NCBI GenBank assembly: GCA_016933335.1
Contig: JAFGBD010000032.1
Span: forward strand, 30,508-94,507
Origin: Bacteroidales bacterium
GTDB taxonomy: Bacteria; Bacteroidota; Bacteroidia; Bacteroidales; UBA10428
Length of the DNA: 64,000 nt
Direction: 5' to 3'
Made by a program: the position numbers and the translations under genes
Shown here: piece by piece, positions 1-10,101 of the stretch
Numbering within the stretch: the first letter of the stretch is position 1
Layout: every line of letters starts with the position of its first letter
The notes under the pieces: model-generated
Told to the model about the DNA's origin: nothing
The model's input: the letters and a program-made list of their open reading frames with translations, nothing else
Database searches by the model: none

Positions 1-2
1 AA

Positions 3-1325
3 TCGTCCGTCGATGATTTTGTTACAGAAGATGAGATAGAATTTCTAAAACAGGTGGTTGCTTATCATATTTGTCCCGATTCCATGGGTACCAGTGATTT
101 CACGGAAGGAGGACTTCCGGATACCACCATGAGCGGGGATTACCTGACAACCTCTTTTGAAGAAGGAGGTCTCAGCAATATCGTGGTAAACGATAAAGCC
201 AGGATCATTAAACGTGATATTGTCTGTGAAAACGGGATCATCCATATTATTGATGAGGTGCTTGACCCGGTTGTTTTAACAGTGGCAGAAATGATTGATC
301 AGGATCCACAATACACTATTTTCAGCAGGGCATTGAAAGAAACAGGCTTGTATGATTCGCTCAACATGAAATCAATAAAAGTCACCTTGTTTGCCGAAAG
401 CGATTCGGCGTTTGCTGCAGATGGCATTCATTCTTATGACGAGTTGCTGGTAAAATTTTCGCAGACCGGAGCACCTTACCTTAATCCGGAAGATACATTG
501 TATTTGTGGGTAGCTTATCATTGTGTTAATTCCACTATGTTTTTAACAGACCTTCAGAACATGACCTATGAAAATTTCACCCGTTCAATTATTTTTTCCA
601 TTGATAAGGGCATTGAAATTCTGATGAACAAAACAACCATTAATGTCGGTTTAAGCAATAACACGGCAAAAAATGGCAATTACCATGCTTTGAATAATAT
701 GCTGGGCTTTGTTCCCATTCCTGTGGCAGTTTACTGGGAAGTGACCGATTACCCTGATCTATGGGCACTGACGGATGTCTTTCGCCTGACAAGAATAGAT
801 GTTCCGACACAGCTTCCTGACGGAGTTGACGGGATTACCATTGCAGACGGAACAAAATGGGAATACCGCACACAAAGCGGTCACTACCACCGTGATTACT
901 TCCAGTACTGGTTTGATGATGCTACAGGCTTTTTATGGTTTGAATTTGAAACGCCGGCACTGGTAACAGATGCAGAATATAACCTGTGGATTTGCGGTAA
1001 ATGTGTTACCAACGACCGTGCTGCAGCTGAAGTGTATTTCGATGACGAATTACTCGGGCATATAGATATGGGAGTTCAGGGTTCAGGTACAGATGAAGAA
1101 ATGCTCGCCAATAACATGAAATATTATACAGAATCAAACAGCTCACAATTCCTTGGATTTCTCATTGGAAAAGTTTATATATCCGCTCCCGGGAAACACA
1201 GGGTAAAACTGGTTAAATGGGACCCTGGCAATCCTGACCGGCAAAGATGGGTAATAACACTGGATATGATGCATTTTATCCCGGTTGACAAGGTCCAGAA
1301 TGATGTGAAATTCCCAAATGGATGA
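3..1325 (+). CDS. Fasciclin (FAS1) domain surface protein, 5' end cut by window
   Basis: The reading frame is open from base 3, so the start lies outside the window; the GTG at 54 is internal. Two FAS1 modules can be seen. The first ends in the typical CENGIIHIIDEVLDPV segment, and the second runs from TIFSRALKETGLYDSL to a NGNYHALNNMLGF end. About 190 residues follow with a jelly-roll look (YFQYWFDDATGFLWFEF), like the extra domain after fasciclin repeats in many Bacteroidota proteins. FAS1 domains mediate adhesion or matrix binding. The next gene is a second FAS1-like lipoprotein and then SusC/SusD, so I infer a surface partner of that importer. The ligand is unknown. Confidence 0.8.
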   Translation, partial: SSVDDFVTEDEIEFLKQVVAYHICPDSMGTSDFTEGGLPDTTMSGDYLTTSFEEGGLSNIVVNDKARIIKRDIVCENGIIHIIDEVLDPVVLTVAEMIDQDPQYTIFSRALKETGLYDSLNMKSIKVTLFAESDSAFAADGIHSYDELLVKFSQTGAPYLNPEDTLYLWVAYHCVNSTMFLTDLQNMTYENFTRSIIFSIDKGIEILMNKTTINVGLSNNTAKNGNYHALNNMLGFVPIPVAVYWEVTDYPDLWALTDVFRLTRIDVPTQLPDGVDGITIADGTKWEYRTQSGHYHRDYFQYWFDDATGFLWFEFETPALVTDAEYNLWICGKCVTNDRAAAEVYFDDELLGHIDMGVQGSGTDEEMLANNMKYYTESNSSQFLGFLIGKVYISAPGKHRVKLVKWDPGNPDRQRWVITLDMMHFIPVDKVQNDVKFPNG

Positions 1326-1447
1326 TATTGAAATATCGCATATGACAGATTTTCCATGATTGGCTAACCGGATGAAAAGACGGATCTTTAAATGACTGTA
1401 TAACTGATTTTTAAGTAATTTATTAGTATAAGTAATTTATTAGGGAT

Positions 1448-2878
1448 ATGACAAAATATAAAACTTCAAAGTTGCCATACAATGCCATTTTTTTGATTGC
1501 AATTGCTTTTACCCTGTTTTTATCAGGCTGCCGTGATAACTGGGACAGTTATTATAAAACTGATGACGAAAATATTGAAAAAACGATTTTGCAGGGCATA
1601 GAAAATGACCCTGCATTATCAAAATTTAATGAGTACCTGAAGATCAGCGGTTATGATAAACAGCTTGCCTCTCCACTTAGTTACAGTGTATGGGCACAAA
1701 CCAATGATATCATTTCAGATATTGAGCCTGGTGATACTGCATCCATCAGCAATTATGTCGGGTATTGTATTTCTGTAGGTAATTATAATGATACAGAACA
1801 ATCCCGAATTAAAATGTTAAACGGCAAATATGCCCTGCTTGATAATACAAACAATACGATCGAAAATGCGTCCTTTTCGGGTACCCCGCAGGTATATCAA
1901 AACGGATTATTGTATATTACCACTGAAAAATTCAGTCCGAAAAAAAATATCTGGGAAATATTTACGGAAGATGCACCTGCCTCTGTGCAAAAGCAATTTG
2001 TTGAAACACTTTATGGTTATATCTTTGATGAGGAAAACAGCAAAATAATAGGGGTGGATCAGGAAACGGGTCTTTCTGTCTATGATTCAGTCAAAATTTA
2101 CACCAATAAAATTCTTATTGATGTCGCTGACCTTGAAGATGAAGAAAAACTGTACACTTTTATCATTTTAAGTGATGATGCCTATAATAGCACGGTTGCC
2201 GCCTACAAGACTTATTATAAACCACTGGATTCCACCTCTGTTGATTATATGGCGGCCTATAATACCTGTATCGACCTGGTAATACCCGGAAAAATTGAAA
2301 CAGCAGATTTGCCGGCAGCAACAATAACTGAAACCGGGATTGAGATGTCCCTTCAACCGGATAATATTGCAGATTTTGAGTTGGCGAGTAACGGGATCAT
2401 TTATTATGTTAATACCAATCCCATTGCACTTACCTCCAAATTTAAAGAGATGGTTGTTGAAGGAGAAGATATAGAATCAGCTAAAACACTCACATGGAAG
2501 ATTGTACAGGCAGAAGGTGCATCAGGAGGTTATGAGCTGTATTATGAGGCTGAGAAGGGAACCTGGGCACAATATCAGTTTGATATACCTTACCCGGCCA
2601 GATATCAGTTCTCAATATCTGCCGTGGCCCCGGATACACTTTCACCTTATAACCAGTATATTGAGTTGCATCAAAAGGGAGCTGATGATAAATCGGTGCC
2701 GTTTGCTGCTTTTGATAAAGCTTTAACTGCAGCTGACTACAGCCAGAAAATACCTATGGGCGAATATACCTTTCAGGAAGAACAGACAATTGCCATAAGG
2801 ATTTACAGTGACGGAGATGTTACCCCGGTGCCTCCAATTACACTCGACAGAATAATAATAACACCGACAAATGAATAA
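1448..2878 (+). CDS. FAS1-like surface lipoprotein preceding SusC
   Basis: 476 residues. The N-terminus is a lipoprotein signal with lipobox LSGC (Cys about residue 28), so the protein is probably anchored in the outer membrane. Residues ~40-190 resemble a divergent FAS1 domain (ILQGIENDPALSKFNEYL, later YGYIFDEENSKI). The C-terminal ~130 residues, with YYEAEKGTWAQYQFDIP and a LDRIIITP end, look like a carbohydrate-binding beta-sandwich. The stop codon overlaps the SusC start by 8 bp, so translation is probably coupled. Together with the upstream FAS1 gene it may form the surface-exposed binding part of the import complex. The domain assignment is by eye; the lipoprotein call is firm. Confidence 0.75.
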   Translation: MTKYKTSKLPYNAIFLIAIAFTLFLSGCRDNWDSYYKTDDENIEKTILQGIENDPALSKFNEYLKISGYDKQLASPLSYSVWAQTNDIISDIEPGDTASISNYVGYCISVGNYNDTEQSRIKMLNGKYALLDNTNNTIENASFSGTPQVYQNGLLYITTEKFSPKKNIWEIFTEDAPASVQKQFVETLYGYIFDEENSKIIGVDQETGLSVYDSVKIYTNKILIDVADLEDEEKLYTFIILSDDAYNSTVAAYKTYYKPLDSTSVDYMAAYNTCIDLVIPGKIETADLPAATITETGIEMSLQPDNIADFELASNGIIYYVNTNPIALTSKFKEMVVEGEDIESAKTLTWKIVQAEGASGGYELYYEAEKGTWAQYQFDIPYPARYQFSISAVAPDTLSPYNQYIELHQKGADDKSVPFAAFDKALTAADYSQKIPMGEYTFQEEQTIAIRIYSDGDVTPVPPITLDRIIITPTNE

Positions 2879-5800
2879 TATAAAACAGATCAATATGTCA
2901 TCACAACGAAGTAAATACATAATATTATTTCTGATAATCACCTTTCTTTTTAAGGCGGGTTATTCGCAAACCGGCAATAAAAAAATTACAGGAAGGGTTG
3001 TTGATGCTGCTACCGGCCAGTTGTTGGATGGTATAAAAGTTACATTGCCGGGTATCAGTTCGACCATTACCGCTGACAGCGGCATATTTGAGATATCAGT
3101 ACCGGATGATAACATAACGCTGAGGTTCGAAGGAATAGGGTATCAGTCGGAACTGGTAGCTTTAAAGGGGCGGTCTGATATTCAGGTCCAACTGAATGAA
3201 GAAGGATATCATTCGGTTTATAATACGGTAGTGACACCAACCGGTGACAGAACATTGATATCTGTTAATAATGCTGTAAATGGCATTAAAGGATCTTATA
3301 AAGAGACAGCCGGTTCGGCAGATGAGATTATGCAGGGTAAAATGGCCGGTGTGAATGTCATTTCGCGGTCCGGTGATCCGGGTGCCGGAACCAATATTTT
3401 TATCCGCGGCTACCATTCATTGAATACTTACAGCCAGCCATTGATCGTGGTTGACGGAGTGTTATATGATAACAGGGATTATGCAGGATCCAATATTACA
3501 GGAAATCCGGAGAATAATCCGTTGCTTCTCATAGATCCCAAGGATATTGAAAGTATTACAGTATTAAAGGATGCTGTTCCTGTATACGGAGGTAAAGCGG
3601 CTAATGGCGTTATACTGATAAATACTATAAGGGCAAAGCAGGCGGCCACCCGAATTGATTTTTATACTCATCATGGAGTCAGTTTTAAACCGGTTAACCT
3701 GCCTGTGATGGAAGCAGATGACTATAAGGTCTATTTAACCGATCAGATTACTACTGCTGGGATTTCCGGCGATGATGCATCCAACCTGGATTTTATGTCA
3801 GATGATATCACTTCCCAGGATTATTACAGGTATCATAACAATACCAACTGGCAGGATGAAATATTCAATAACAGCACGGAACACAATTATTATGTCAGGG
3901 TAACAGGGGGAGACGAAAAGATGAAGATGGCTGCATCTGTGGGTTATCTGAACAAAGAAGGAATAATCAAACAAAGTGAATTGTCAAGGTATAACATGAG
4001 GATCAATGGTGATATTGTTGCCACCCAGAATCTTGATATAAATGTTGGCCTTGCTTTCACTTTAAATGACAAAGACCTGAAGGGTTCAGGGGTTTATAAT
4101 CAACTCTCCCCGGTTTATCTTGCTTTGGCCAAGGGACCAATTTTTGCCCCGTATATTAATAATGAACAGGGAACCACTCCGAACCTCGAGGATTATGACC
4201 CTCTGGCAATCAGTAATCCTGTTGCCATTCTGCAAAACATGGTGGGAGATGTACAGGATAAAAGATTTTTTGGAACTTTTGGCTTTAAATATCGTTTTAT
4301 TCCCGGATTGATCTTTGGAAGTACATTCAACATTAATTTCGATGAAAAAAGAGAAACCTATTTTATGCCTGATATAGGGGTTATCCCAACACTGTTACCA
4401 AATGGTGTGGCAGATAACAGCGCTTCCGCACTGGTGGACCGGTACACCGGTTTATATAATGACACCCGGCTGACCTATAAAAATAAAACCAACCCGATCC
4501 ACAATTATAATGTAATTGCCGGTGTCCGATTTAACACAGTAGATATCGAAAGTGACTGGGCCAATGCATACAATACACCCAGTGACGAGATCAGTACCCT
4601 GTCGTCGGGAAGTGAGAATCTGAGAAGAACAGGCGGAAATATAGGCAAATGGAAGGAACTTACCTGTTACCTTGCGGCAGATTATAATATGCTTCAAAAA
4701 TATTTTCTCTCTGTCGGATTATCCCTGGACGGTTCCTCCAGGTTTGGCTCACAGGCTAAAGGTATCAGCCTGTTTTCACACAAATTTGGCTTGTTCCCTT
4801 CAGTGAGCGCAGGTTGGCTTATTTCTTCCGAAGATTTTATGAGCAACATTGAAATGATAGATGTCCTGAAAATAAGGGCAAGTTACGGAGCCACGGGAAA
4901 TGATGATATCAGCAACAGATCAGATATTAAATATTATAGCACACAGCGTTATATCGGTGTTGTGGGAATAGCATACACCGACATCCCGAATCAGCATATT
5001 CAGTGGGAGACTGTGAAAAAAGCAAATTTTGGCATTGATATAGCCCTGTTTAATGAAAGACTGGCTTTCCATGGTGATATTTTCAGCCATAGAACAGAAA
5101 ACATGCTTGTGTATTCACCGGCAAGCGTTATTTCAGGTACCGACTATTTCCTTTCCAACGACGGCTCTATGAAATCCCATGGTTTTGAGCTGGGGATAAA
5201 CACCAGGATCGTTAACCGTGAATTGAAATGGGACGCAGGACTGGCAATAGCCCATTTTAAAAATGAAATAACCTCCATTCCTGAAGAACAATATGCTTAC
5301 CTTGGAAATGGTGTCATAATTGCAAGGGAAGGTTCTCCGACCGGTTCATTTTATGGTTTCAGGACTGATGGCGTTTATGCCAGTGACCAGGAAGCACTGG
5401 AATCAGGATTATTAAACAGGTTACCTTCCGGTGAACTTGTAAATTTCAGGGGAGGCGATGTGAAATATGTGAACTTCGATGACAGTGATAATATCATAGA
5501 TGAGAAGGACAGGCAGATAATCGGGGATGCCACGCCTGATCTTACAGGATATCTGAATAGTTCTGTTTCCTGGAAAGGGATTACCCTTGATATGCTCTTT
5601 TCATTCAGCTTTGGCAATGATGTTTACAATGGTGTCAGGGCACAGTATGAATCAATGAGGAGTTATGACAACCAACTGATAACAGTAAATAATCGCTGGC
5701 GATACGATGGACAGGTAACCGATATGCCGCGTGCCGAATACGGTGATCCGATGCAAAATGCCCGTTTCTCTGACAGATGGATCGAGGATGGCTCATACCT

Positions 5801-6023
5801 CAGGCTGAAAACACTCACCCTGTCGTATGATCTTCCAGTGAAACAGGGTTTCTTCAAAAATGCAATGGTTTTCCTGTCTGCCAATAATCTGATCACCTTC
5901 ACCAGATACCTTGGTTATGACCCTGAATTCAGCAACAGCAGTTATAGTGTTTATCAAGGGATTGATACAGGTCTTACCCCGGTTTACAAGTCGGTTTATA
6001 CCGGTTTGCGTGTGGGATTATAA
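2871..6023 (+). CDS. SusC/RagA-family TonB-dependent outer membrane receptor
   Basis: 1050 residues, the normal SusC size. A signal peptide ends near AGYSQ, followed by a carboxypeptidase-regulatory-like domain (KITGRVVDAATGQLLDGIKV). The plug follows, with GTNIFIRGYHSLN, PLIVVDGVLYD and DIESITVLKDAVPVYGGKAA, and then a long beta-barrel with an NNLITFTRYLGYDPEF-type C-terminus. SusC proteins form TonB-energised channels under a SusD lid and import glycans or peptides. The ATG at 2895 gives a tidier signal peptide and may be the real start; the ATG at 2871 overlaps the preceding gene. SusD follows after 6 bp. The substrate cannot be read from sequence. Confidence 0.95.
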   Translation: MNNIKQINMSSQRSKYIILFLIITFLFKAGYSQTGNKKITGRVVDAATGQLLDGIKVTLPGISSTITADSGIFEISVPDDNITLRFEGIGYQSELVALKGRSDIQVQLNEEGYHSVYNTVVTPTGDRTLISVNNAVNGIKGSYKETAGSADEIMQGKMAGVNVISRSGDPGAGTNIFIRGYHSLNTYSQPLIVVDGVLYDNRDYAGSNITGNPENNPLLLIDPKDIESITVLKDAVPVYGGKAANGVILINTIRAKQAATRIDFYTHHGVSFKPVNLPVMEADDYKVYLTDQITTAGISGDDASNLDFMSDDITSQDYYRYHNNTNWQDEIFNNSTEHNYYVRVTGGDEKMKMAASVGYLNKEGIIKQSELSRYNMRINGDIVATQNLDINVGLAFTLNDKDLKGSGVYNQLSPVYLALAKGPIFAPYINNEQGTTPNLEDYDPLAISNPVAILQNMVGDVQDKRFFGTFGFKYRFIPGLIFGSTFNINFDEKRETYFMPDIGVIPTLLPNGVADNSASALVDRYTGLYNDTRLTYKNKTNPIHNYNVIAGVRFNTVDIESDWANAYNTPSDEISTLSSGSENLRRTGGNIGKWKELTCYLAADYNMLQKYFLSVGLSLDGSSRFGSQAKGISLFSHKFGLFPSVSAGWLISSEDFMSNIEMIDVLKIRASYGATGNDDISNRSDIKYYSTQRYIGVVGIAYTDIPNQHIQWETVKKANFGIDIALFNERLAFHGDIFSHRTENMLVYSPASVISGTDYFLSNDGSMKSHGFELGINTRIVNRELKWDAGLAIAHFKNEITSIPEEQYAYLGNGVIIAREGSPTGSFYGFRTDGVYASDQEALESGLLNRLPSGELVNFRGGDVKYVNFDDSDNIIDEKDRQIIGDATPDLTGYLNSSVSWKGITLDMLFSFSFGNDVYNGVRAQYESMRSYDNQLITVNNRWRYDGQVTDMPRAEYGDPMQNARFSDRWIEDGSYLRLKTLTLSYDLPVKQGFFKNAMVFLSANNLITFTRYLGYDPEFSNSSYSVYQGIDTGLTPVYKSVYTGLRVGL

Positions 6024-6029
6024 AAAAAA

Positions 6030-7736
6030 ATGATGTTTAAAAAATTAAATGATATGAGTATGAAGCGTTGTTATTGTCTGCTGGCAGTTCTTTCTGTTAT
6101 TGTTTTTTCAATAATGACCATGAGCTGTGAAAAAATGCTGGATATTGACCTGAAGGATGTGCTTGAGGCTGAGGAAGGATATAAAAACACCTTCGATGCA
6201 CGTTCCGCTGCCTTGGGAATCAATGGTTTATTTCAGCAAAAAATGGCTGATAATTATTTTTTAATGAATGAATTACGCGGTGATTTGCTCGACGTTACAA
6301 GCAGTGCAGATCAATACCTGGTTCAAATTTCAACTCACCTGGTAAAACCCGGGAATCCTTATGTCAGACCGGCAGATTATTATTCTGTTATCCTTGCATG
6401 CAATGAAGCCATGAAAAGAATCAATGAACTGCACAGTGATTCTTTATTATCTTATGATAATTATGATGTTGATTATTCGGAAATAGCTGCATTCCGTTGT
6501 TTTATTTATTACCAGATGATGCAGCATTTTAGTCCTGTGATATACGTTACAGAACCACTGGATAACATAGATATGGTATTAAATGAAAAATATCCCAGGC
6601 TGGAGATATACCAGTTGGTTGATTCACTCATCAGCCTGCTGGAAACACTTCCCATCCTGGATTTACAGGACTATGATCGCATATACCTGGAAAGTACAAA
6701 TAAGATTGACGGATACAGTCTGAACAGGTCTTTTGTGGAGAAACGGTCTTTGCTGGGTGACCTGTATATGTGGAGAGGTGAGTATGAGAGAGCTGCCGAG
6801 ATGTACCGGTGGAATTCCCTGCTGAACAGGAATGTGCAAAATAAATTCAAATGCACTTTTTCACCCTTTGGATATAATGTTTTGGATGAAAAGTCAGAAT
6901 TCGACTGGGATGAGATGTTTATGACCTCATACCAGGGGACTTCTTCCAGTAACCTTTATAATGAATGGTTCTGGCATGCGATTATAGACAACCGTTTTGA
7001 ACAGACCAATTCAATTGTAAAATATACATCAGGCTATTATGGTGACTACCTGGTAAGACCCTCTCAGCAAGCTATCGATAACTGGAATTCGCAATTTCTT
7101 ATAAACGGTATACAGGGTGATTTGAGGGGAGAAGGCGCCTCATGGACATATGAGGGAGGCAATCCGGTGGTTTATAAATATCTGATGGAAATAAACAGTC
7201 CGTACCAGAATGATGCGGATTTATATCTTTGCCGCACAGGTACGATATTCCTGAGATATGCAGAGGCGGTAAACAGACTGGGAAAATGCAAACTGGCACT
7301 TGCTATGTTGAATCCTAATGGCTCAGGCCTTGCTGCAGATCCTGCAGTTGTTGATACAGGCAATGCAACATTTGATTTCTTTTCTATCCAGGACAAGGAT
7401 AAGAAGAGACTGTTTGCACTGTCGAAAGGTGTCAGGGGAAGGATCTCTCTCGCACCAAATACAGTTCCTCCACAGGCAACCCTGCAGGATTCCATCCTGT
7501 ATATTGAAAATCTGATTTCTCAGGAATATGCGCTTGAATTAGCCTTTGAAGGCGACCGCTGGATGAACCTCCTGCGTATAGCAGACAGAAGAGAAAAAGA
7601 AGCCGGGGGCTCTGGTGCACAGTTCCTTGCAGATGCCGTTGCAAGAAAATTCGAAGCCAAAGGTGATATGGGTACTGCTGCAACGGTAAGAGGCAGGCTG
7701 CTCAACAGGGATAACTGGTTTATTCCACTGGAATAG
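6030..7736 (+). CDS. SusD/RagB-family surface lipoprotein
   Basis: 568 residues with lipobox MSC (Cys about residue 33). SusD landmarks are present: an N-terminal EKMLDIDLKDVLEAEE segment, TPR-like helices (MWRGEYERAAEMYRWN) and the family signature ELAFEGDRWMNLLRIADRR near the C-terminus. SusD proteins cap the SusC barrel and bind the substrate at the cell surface. The gene starts 6 bp after susC and belongs to the same transcript. A GH3 beta-glucosidase is encoded convergently 30 bp downstream, so a beta-glucan or beta-glucoside substrate is a reasonable inference but is not shown. Confidence 0.95.
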   Translation: MMFKKLNDMSMKRCYCLLAVLSVIVFSIMTMSCEKMLDIDLKDVLEAEEGYKNTFDARSAALGINGLFQQKMADNYFLMNELRGDLLDVTSSADQYLVQISTHLVKPGNPYVRPADYYSVILACNEAMKRINELHSDSLLSYDNYDVDYSEIAAFRCFIYYQMMQHFSPVIYVTEPLDNIDMVLNEKYPRLEIYQLVDSLISLLETLPILDLQDYDRIYLESTNKIDGYSLNRSFVEKRSLLGDLYMWRGEYERAAEMYRWNSLLNRNVQNKFKCTFSPFGYNVLDEKSEFDWDEMFMTSYQGTSSSNLYNEWFWHAIIDNRFEQTNSIVKYTSGYYGDYLVRPSQQAIDNWNSQFLINGIQGDLRGEGASWTYEGGNPVVYKYLMEINSPYQNDADLYLCRTGTIFLRYAEAVNRLGKCKLALAMLNPNGSGLAADPAVVDTGNATFDFFSIQDKDKKRLFALSKGVRGRISLAPNTVPPQATLQDSILYIENLISQEYALELAFEGDRWMNLLRIADRREKEAGGSGAQFLADAVARKFEAKGDMGTAATVRGRLLNRDNWFIPLE

Positions 7737-7766
7737 CCGGGATTGTTCGTACCTTCCAGGGATTTC

Positions 7767-10010
7767 CTATTTAAGATAGAATCCTGCTTCCAGGACATCT
7801 GCCGAGCTTTTACCGACAAATACCCTGAAATCTCCGGATTCAACAAGAAGCTCTCCTTTATAATTGTAAAAGGCGAGATCCGCAGCAGTAAGCCTGAACA
7901 CAACTTTCCTTGATTCACCGGGCTCAAGACCGAATTTCTGAAATCCTTTGAGCTCTCTGACGGGCCGTGTAAGACTGGCATACAGATCTCTGATATACAG
8001 CTGCGTTGTTTCAAATGCTTCATACAGGCCTGAATTTTTTACTGTGATTTCAACTCTGAGTGTATCATCCATGCTTATTGTATCAGCTGACAGCTTCAGG
8101 CCGGAATATTCGAATGTTGTATATGATAATCCATAGCCAAAAGGATACATGGGTCTGTAATCCAGATCGAGATAGAATGCAGCGTGTCCCACAGGATTTA
8201 CGGGATCACCCGGGATCATCCCCTGATGGACTTCAGAAGGCGGCCTGCCGGTATTGCGGTGATTATAATAAACAGGTATCTGCCCTTCGGCCCGTGGAAA
8301 AGATATGGTCAGTTTGCCCGAAGGAACGCTCTTTCCGAGAAGCAGGTCAGCTATTGCAGGTCCTGCCATGGTACCCGGATGCCAGGCGTATAGTATGGCA
8401 TCGAGCTTATCTTCGATATCTGACAGGATGAGAGGCCTTCCTGCAAGGATGATCCCTACCAGAGGCTTACCGGTTGAGGCAAGGAGGTCTATCAGCTGTT
8501 CCTGTGCGCCCGGCAGGTTCAGAAATGCACGGCTATGGTTTTCACCGGATAGAATGGCTTCTTCTCCCAGGAACAAAAAGATGATCTGTGAGCTACCGGC
8601 AACTTTCAATGCTTCAGCAAAGCCTCGTGTTGATTTATCACGGCTCGATTGCAAACCGGGTGCATAAAGGTATTTCCTGTTATCTTTAAGTGCCTGAAAA
8701 GCTGCCAGCGGTGTCTGTGACTCTTCAGGTCTTCCGTCAGGTGACCAGGCGCCAAGCTGTTCTCGAGGTGCATCGGCTAACGGACCGATAATGGCAATTC
8801 TGTTTACGGGTTCTTTCACAGGCAATACCTGGTTAGAATTCTTCAGTAACACACAGCTTTCAGTTGCCAGTCTTCTGGCAAGTTCAAGATTGTCTGCAGT
8901 AAGTATGACATTTTCGCAGGGGACCTCTGCAATCGGCCTGTCAAATAAACCCAGCCTGTATTTGACCCTCAGTATGTTTTTAACCGCATCATCAATCAGG
9001 CCTGTATTCAGTTCGCCGTTGTTAACAAGACCGGCAAGATTGTTCATGTATGAAGTACTGACCATCTCCATATCCACACCTGCTTTGATGGCTTTCAAAG
9101 CTGCTTCAGAACCGTCTTTGCAAAAGCCGTGCATGATCATTTCTATGATGGCGTCCCAGTCGCTTATGACAAAACCATCAAAATTCCATTCATTCCTCAG
9201 GATCCGGCGCAATGTGAATTCGTTACCTGATGCAGGTATCCCGTTCAAATCGTTAAAGGCACTCATGATGGTTTGTCCCCCTGCACCAACAAGGGCTTTG
9301 AAGGGAGGGAGATAAATATTCCTTAATTCCGATTCAGGGATCAGGGTCGTATTATAATCTTTTCCGCCTTCAGCATCCCCGTATCCTGCAAAGTGTTTTC
9401 CGCATGAAGCAATTGCTGACGGATCTTTCAGATCATTTCCCTGAAATCCATGCACCATTGCCTTTGCATAGATGCCTGTAAGATACGGATCCTCTCCGCA
9501 TCCTTCAGCAACCCTTCCCCAGCGGGGATCCCTGGAAATATCGATCATGGGAGCAAAAGTCCAGTCAATACCTTCGGAAGAAGCCTCCATTGCTGCAATA
9601 CGTGCTGCCTTCCTAACCAGTTCCGGGTTCCAGCTGGCTGCCTGTCCCAAAGGAATGGGAAAGACGGTCCTGTAACCGTGTATAACATCACGTCCGAAAA
9701 TCAGTGGTATTCCCAGTCTTGATTCCCCGATGGCAATTTTCTGCAGCCTGTTTCTGGTTTCAAGATTCCCCGGATTCAAAAATGATCCCACTTTACCCTG
9801 TCTTACCAGATCGCAAACAGAGTCATGCATGTTTTTCTTTATTTGCAGTTGCTGCAATTGTCCAATCTTTTCTTCCAGGGTCATCAGCACCAGTATCGAA
9901 TCGATTTTAGCTTCGATCAGCTGAGATTCGTCCATCTTCTTTCTCAGATCGCTGCAGGAAAGGAATACAAATGTCAGGATGATCGCCAGGGATATAATCT
10001 TTTGTGTCAT
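7767..10010 (-). CDS. GH3 beta-glucosidase (BglX-like), lipoprotein
   Basis: Hydrolyses terminal beta-glucosidic (or beta-xylosidic) bonds. I start at the ATG whose first base is 10010, because MTQKIISLAIILTFVFLSC is a lipoprotein signal; a longer frame upstream adds only 19 unlikely residues. The GH3 N-domain carries KHFAGYGDAEGGKDYN and the nucleophile motif GFVISDWDA (Asp about 284). The second domain has LFLGEEAILSGENHSR, the region of the acid/base Glu, followed by LPGAQEQL. A fibronectin-III-like C-terminal domain has YPFGYGLSYTTFEYS. Length fits BglX (~750). It faces the SusCD genes and probably processes the imported or captured glycan. Confidence 0.92.
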   Translation of the reverse strand: MTQKIISLAIILTFVFLSCSDLRKKMDESQLIEAKIDSILVLMTLEEKIGQLQQLQIKKNMHDSVCDLVRQGKVGSFLNPGNLETRNRLQKIAIGESRLGIPLIFGRDVIHGYRTVFPIPLGQAASWNPELVRKAARIAAMEASSEGIDWTFAPMIDISRDPRWGRVAEGCGEDPYLTGIYAKAMVHGFQGNDLKDPSAIASCGKHFAGYGDAEGGKDYNTTLIPESELRNIYLPPFKALVGAGGQTIMSAFNDLNGIPASGNEFTLRRILRNEWNFDGFVISDWDAIIEMIMHGFCKDGSEAALKAIKAGVDMEMVSTSYMNNLAGLVNNGELNTGLIDDAVKNILRVKYRLGLFDRPIAEVPCENVILTADNLELARRLATESCVLLKNSNQVLPVKEPVNRIAIIGPLADAPREQLGAWSPDGRPEESQTPLAAFQALKDNRKYLYAPGLQSSRDKSTRGFAEALKVAGSSQIIFLFLGEEAILSGENHSRAFLNLPGAQEQLIDLLASTGKPLVGIILAGRPLILSDIEDKLDAILYAWHPGTMAGPAIADLLLGKSVPSGKLTISFPRAEGQIPVYYNHRNTGRPPSEVHQGMIPGDPVNPVGHAAFYLDLDYRPMYPFGYGLSYTTFEYSGLKLSADTISMDDTLRVEITVKNSGLYEAFETTQLYIRDLYASLTRPVRELKGFQKFGLEPGESRKVVFRLTAADLAFYNYKGELLVESGDFRVFVGKSSADVLEAGFYLK

Positions 10011-10101
10011 ATTCTTTTTATTAATAATAGATTTGTTACAAAAATAGAACAATCCTTTCTCTGTCAAACCCGATAACTGAAAAAGTTTAAACCATACGTA
10101 A

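Noticed and set aside
8305..9315. Long plus-strand ORFs of 120 and 174 codons
   Set aside because: Antisense shadows of the GH3 gene, which carries clear catalytic motifs.
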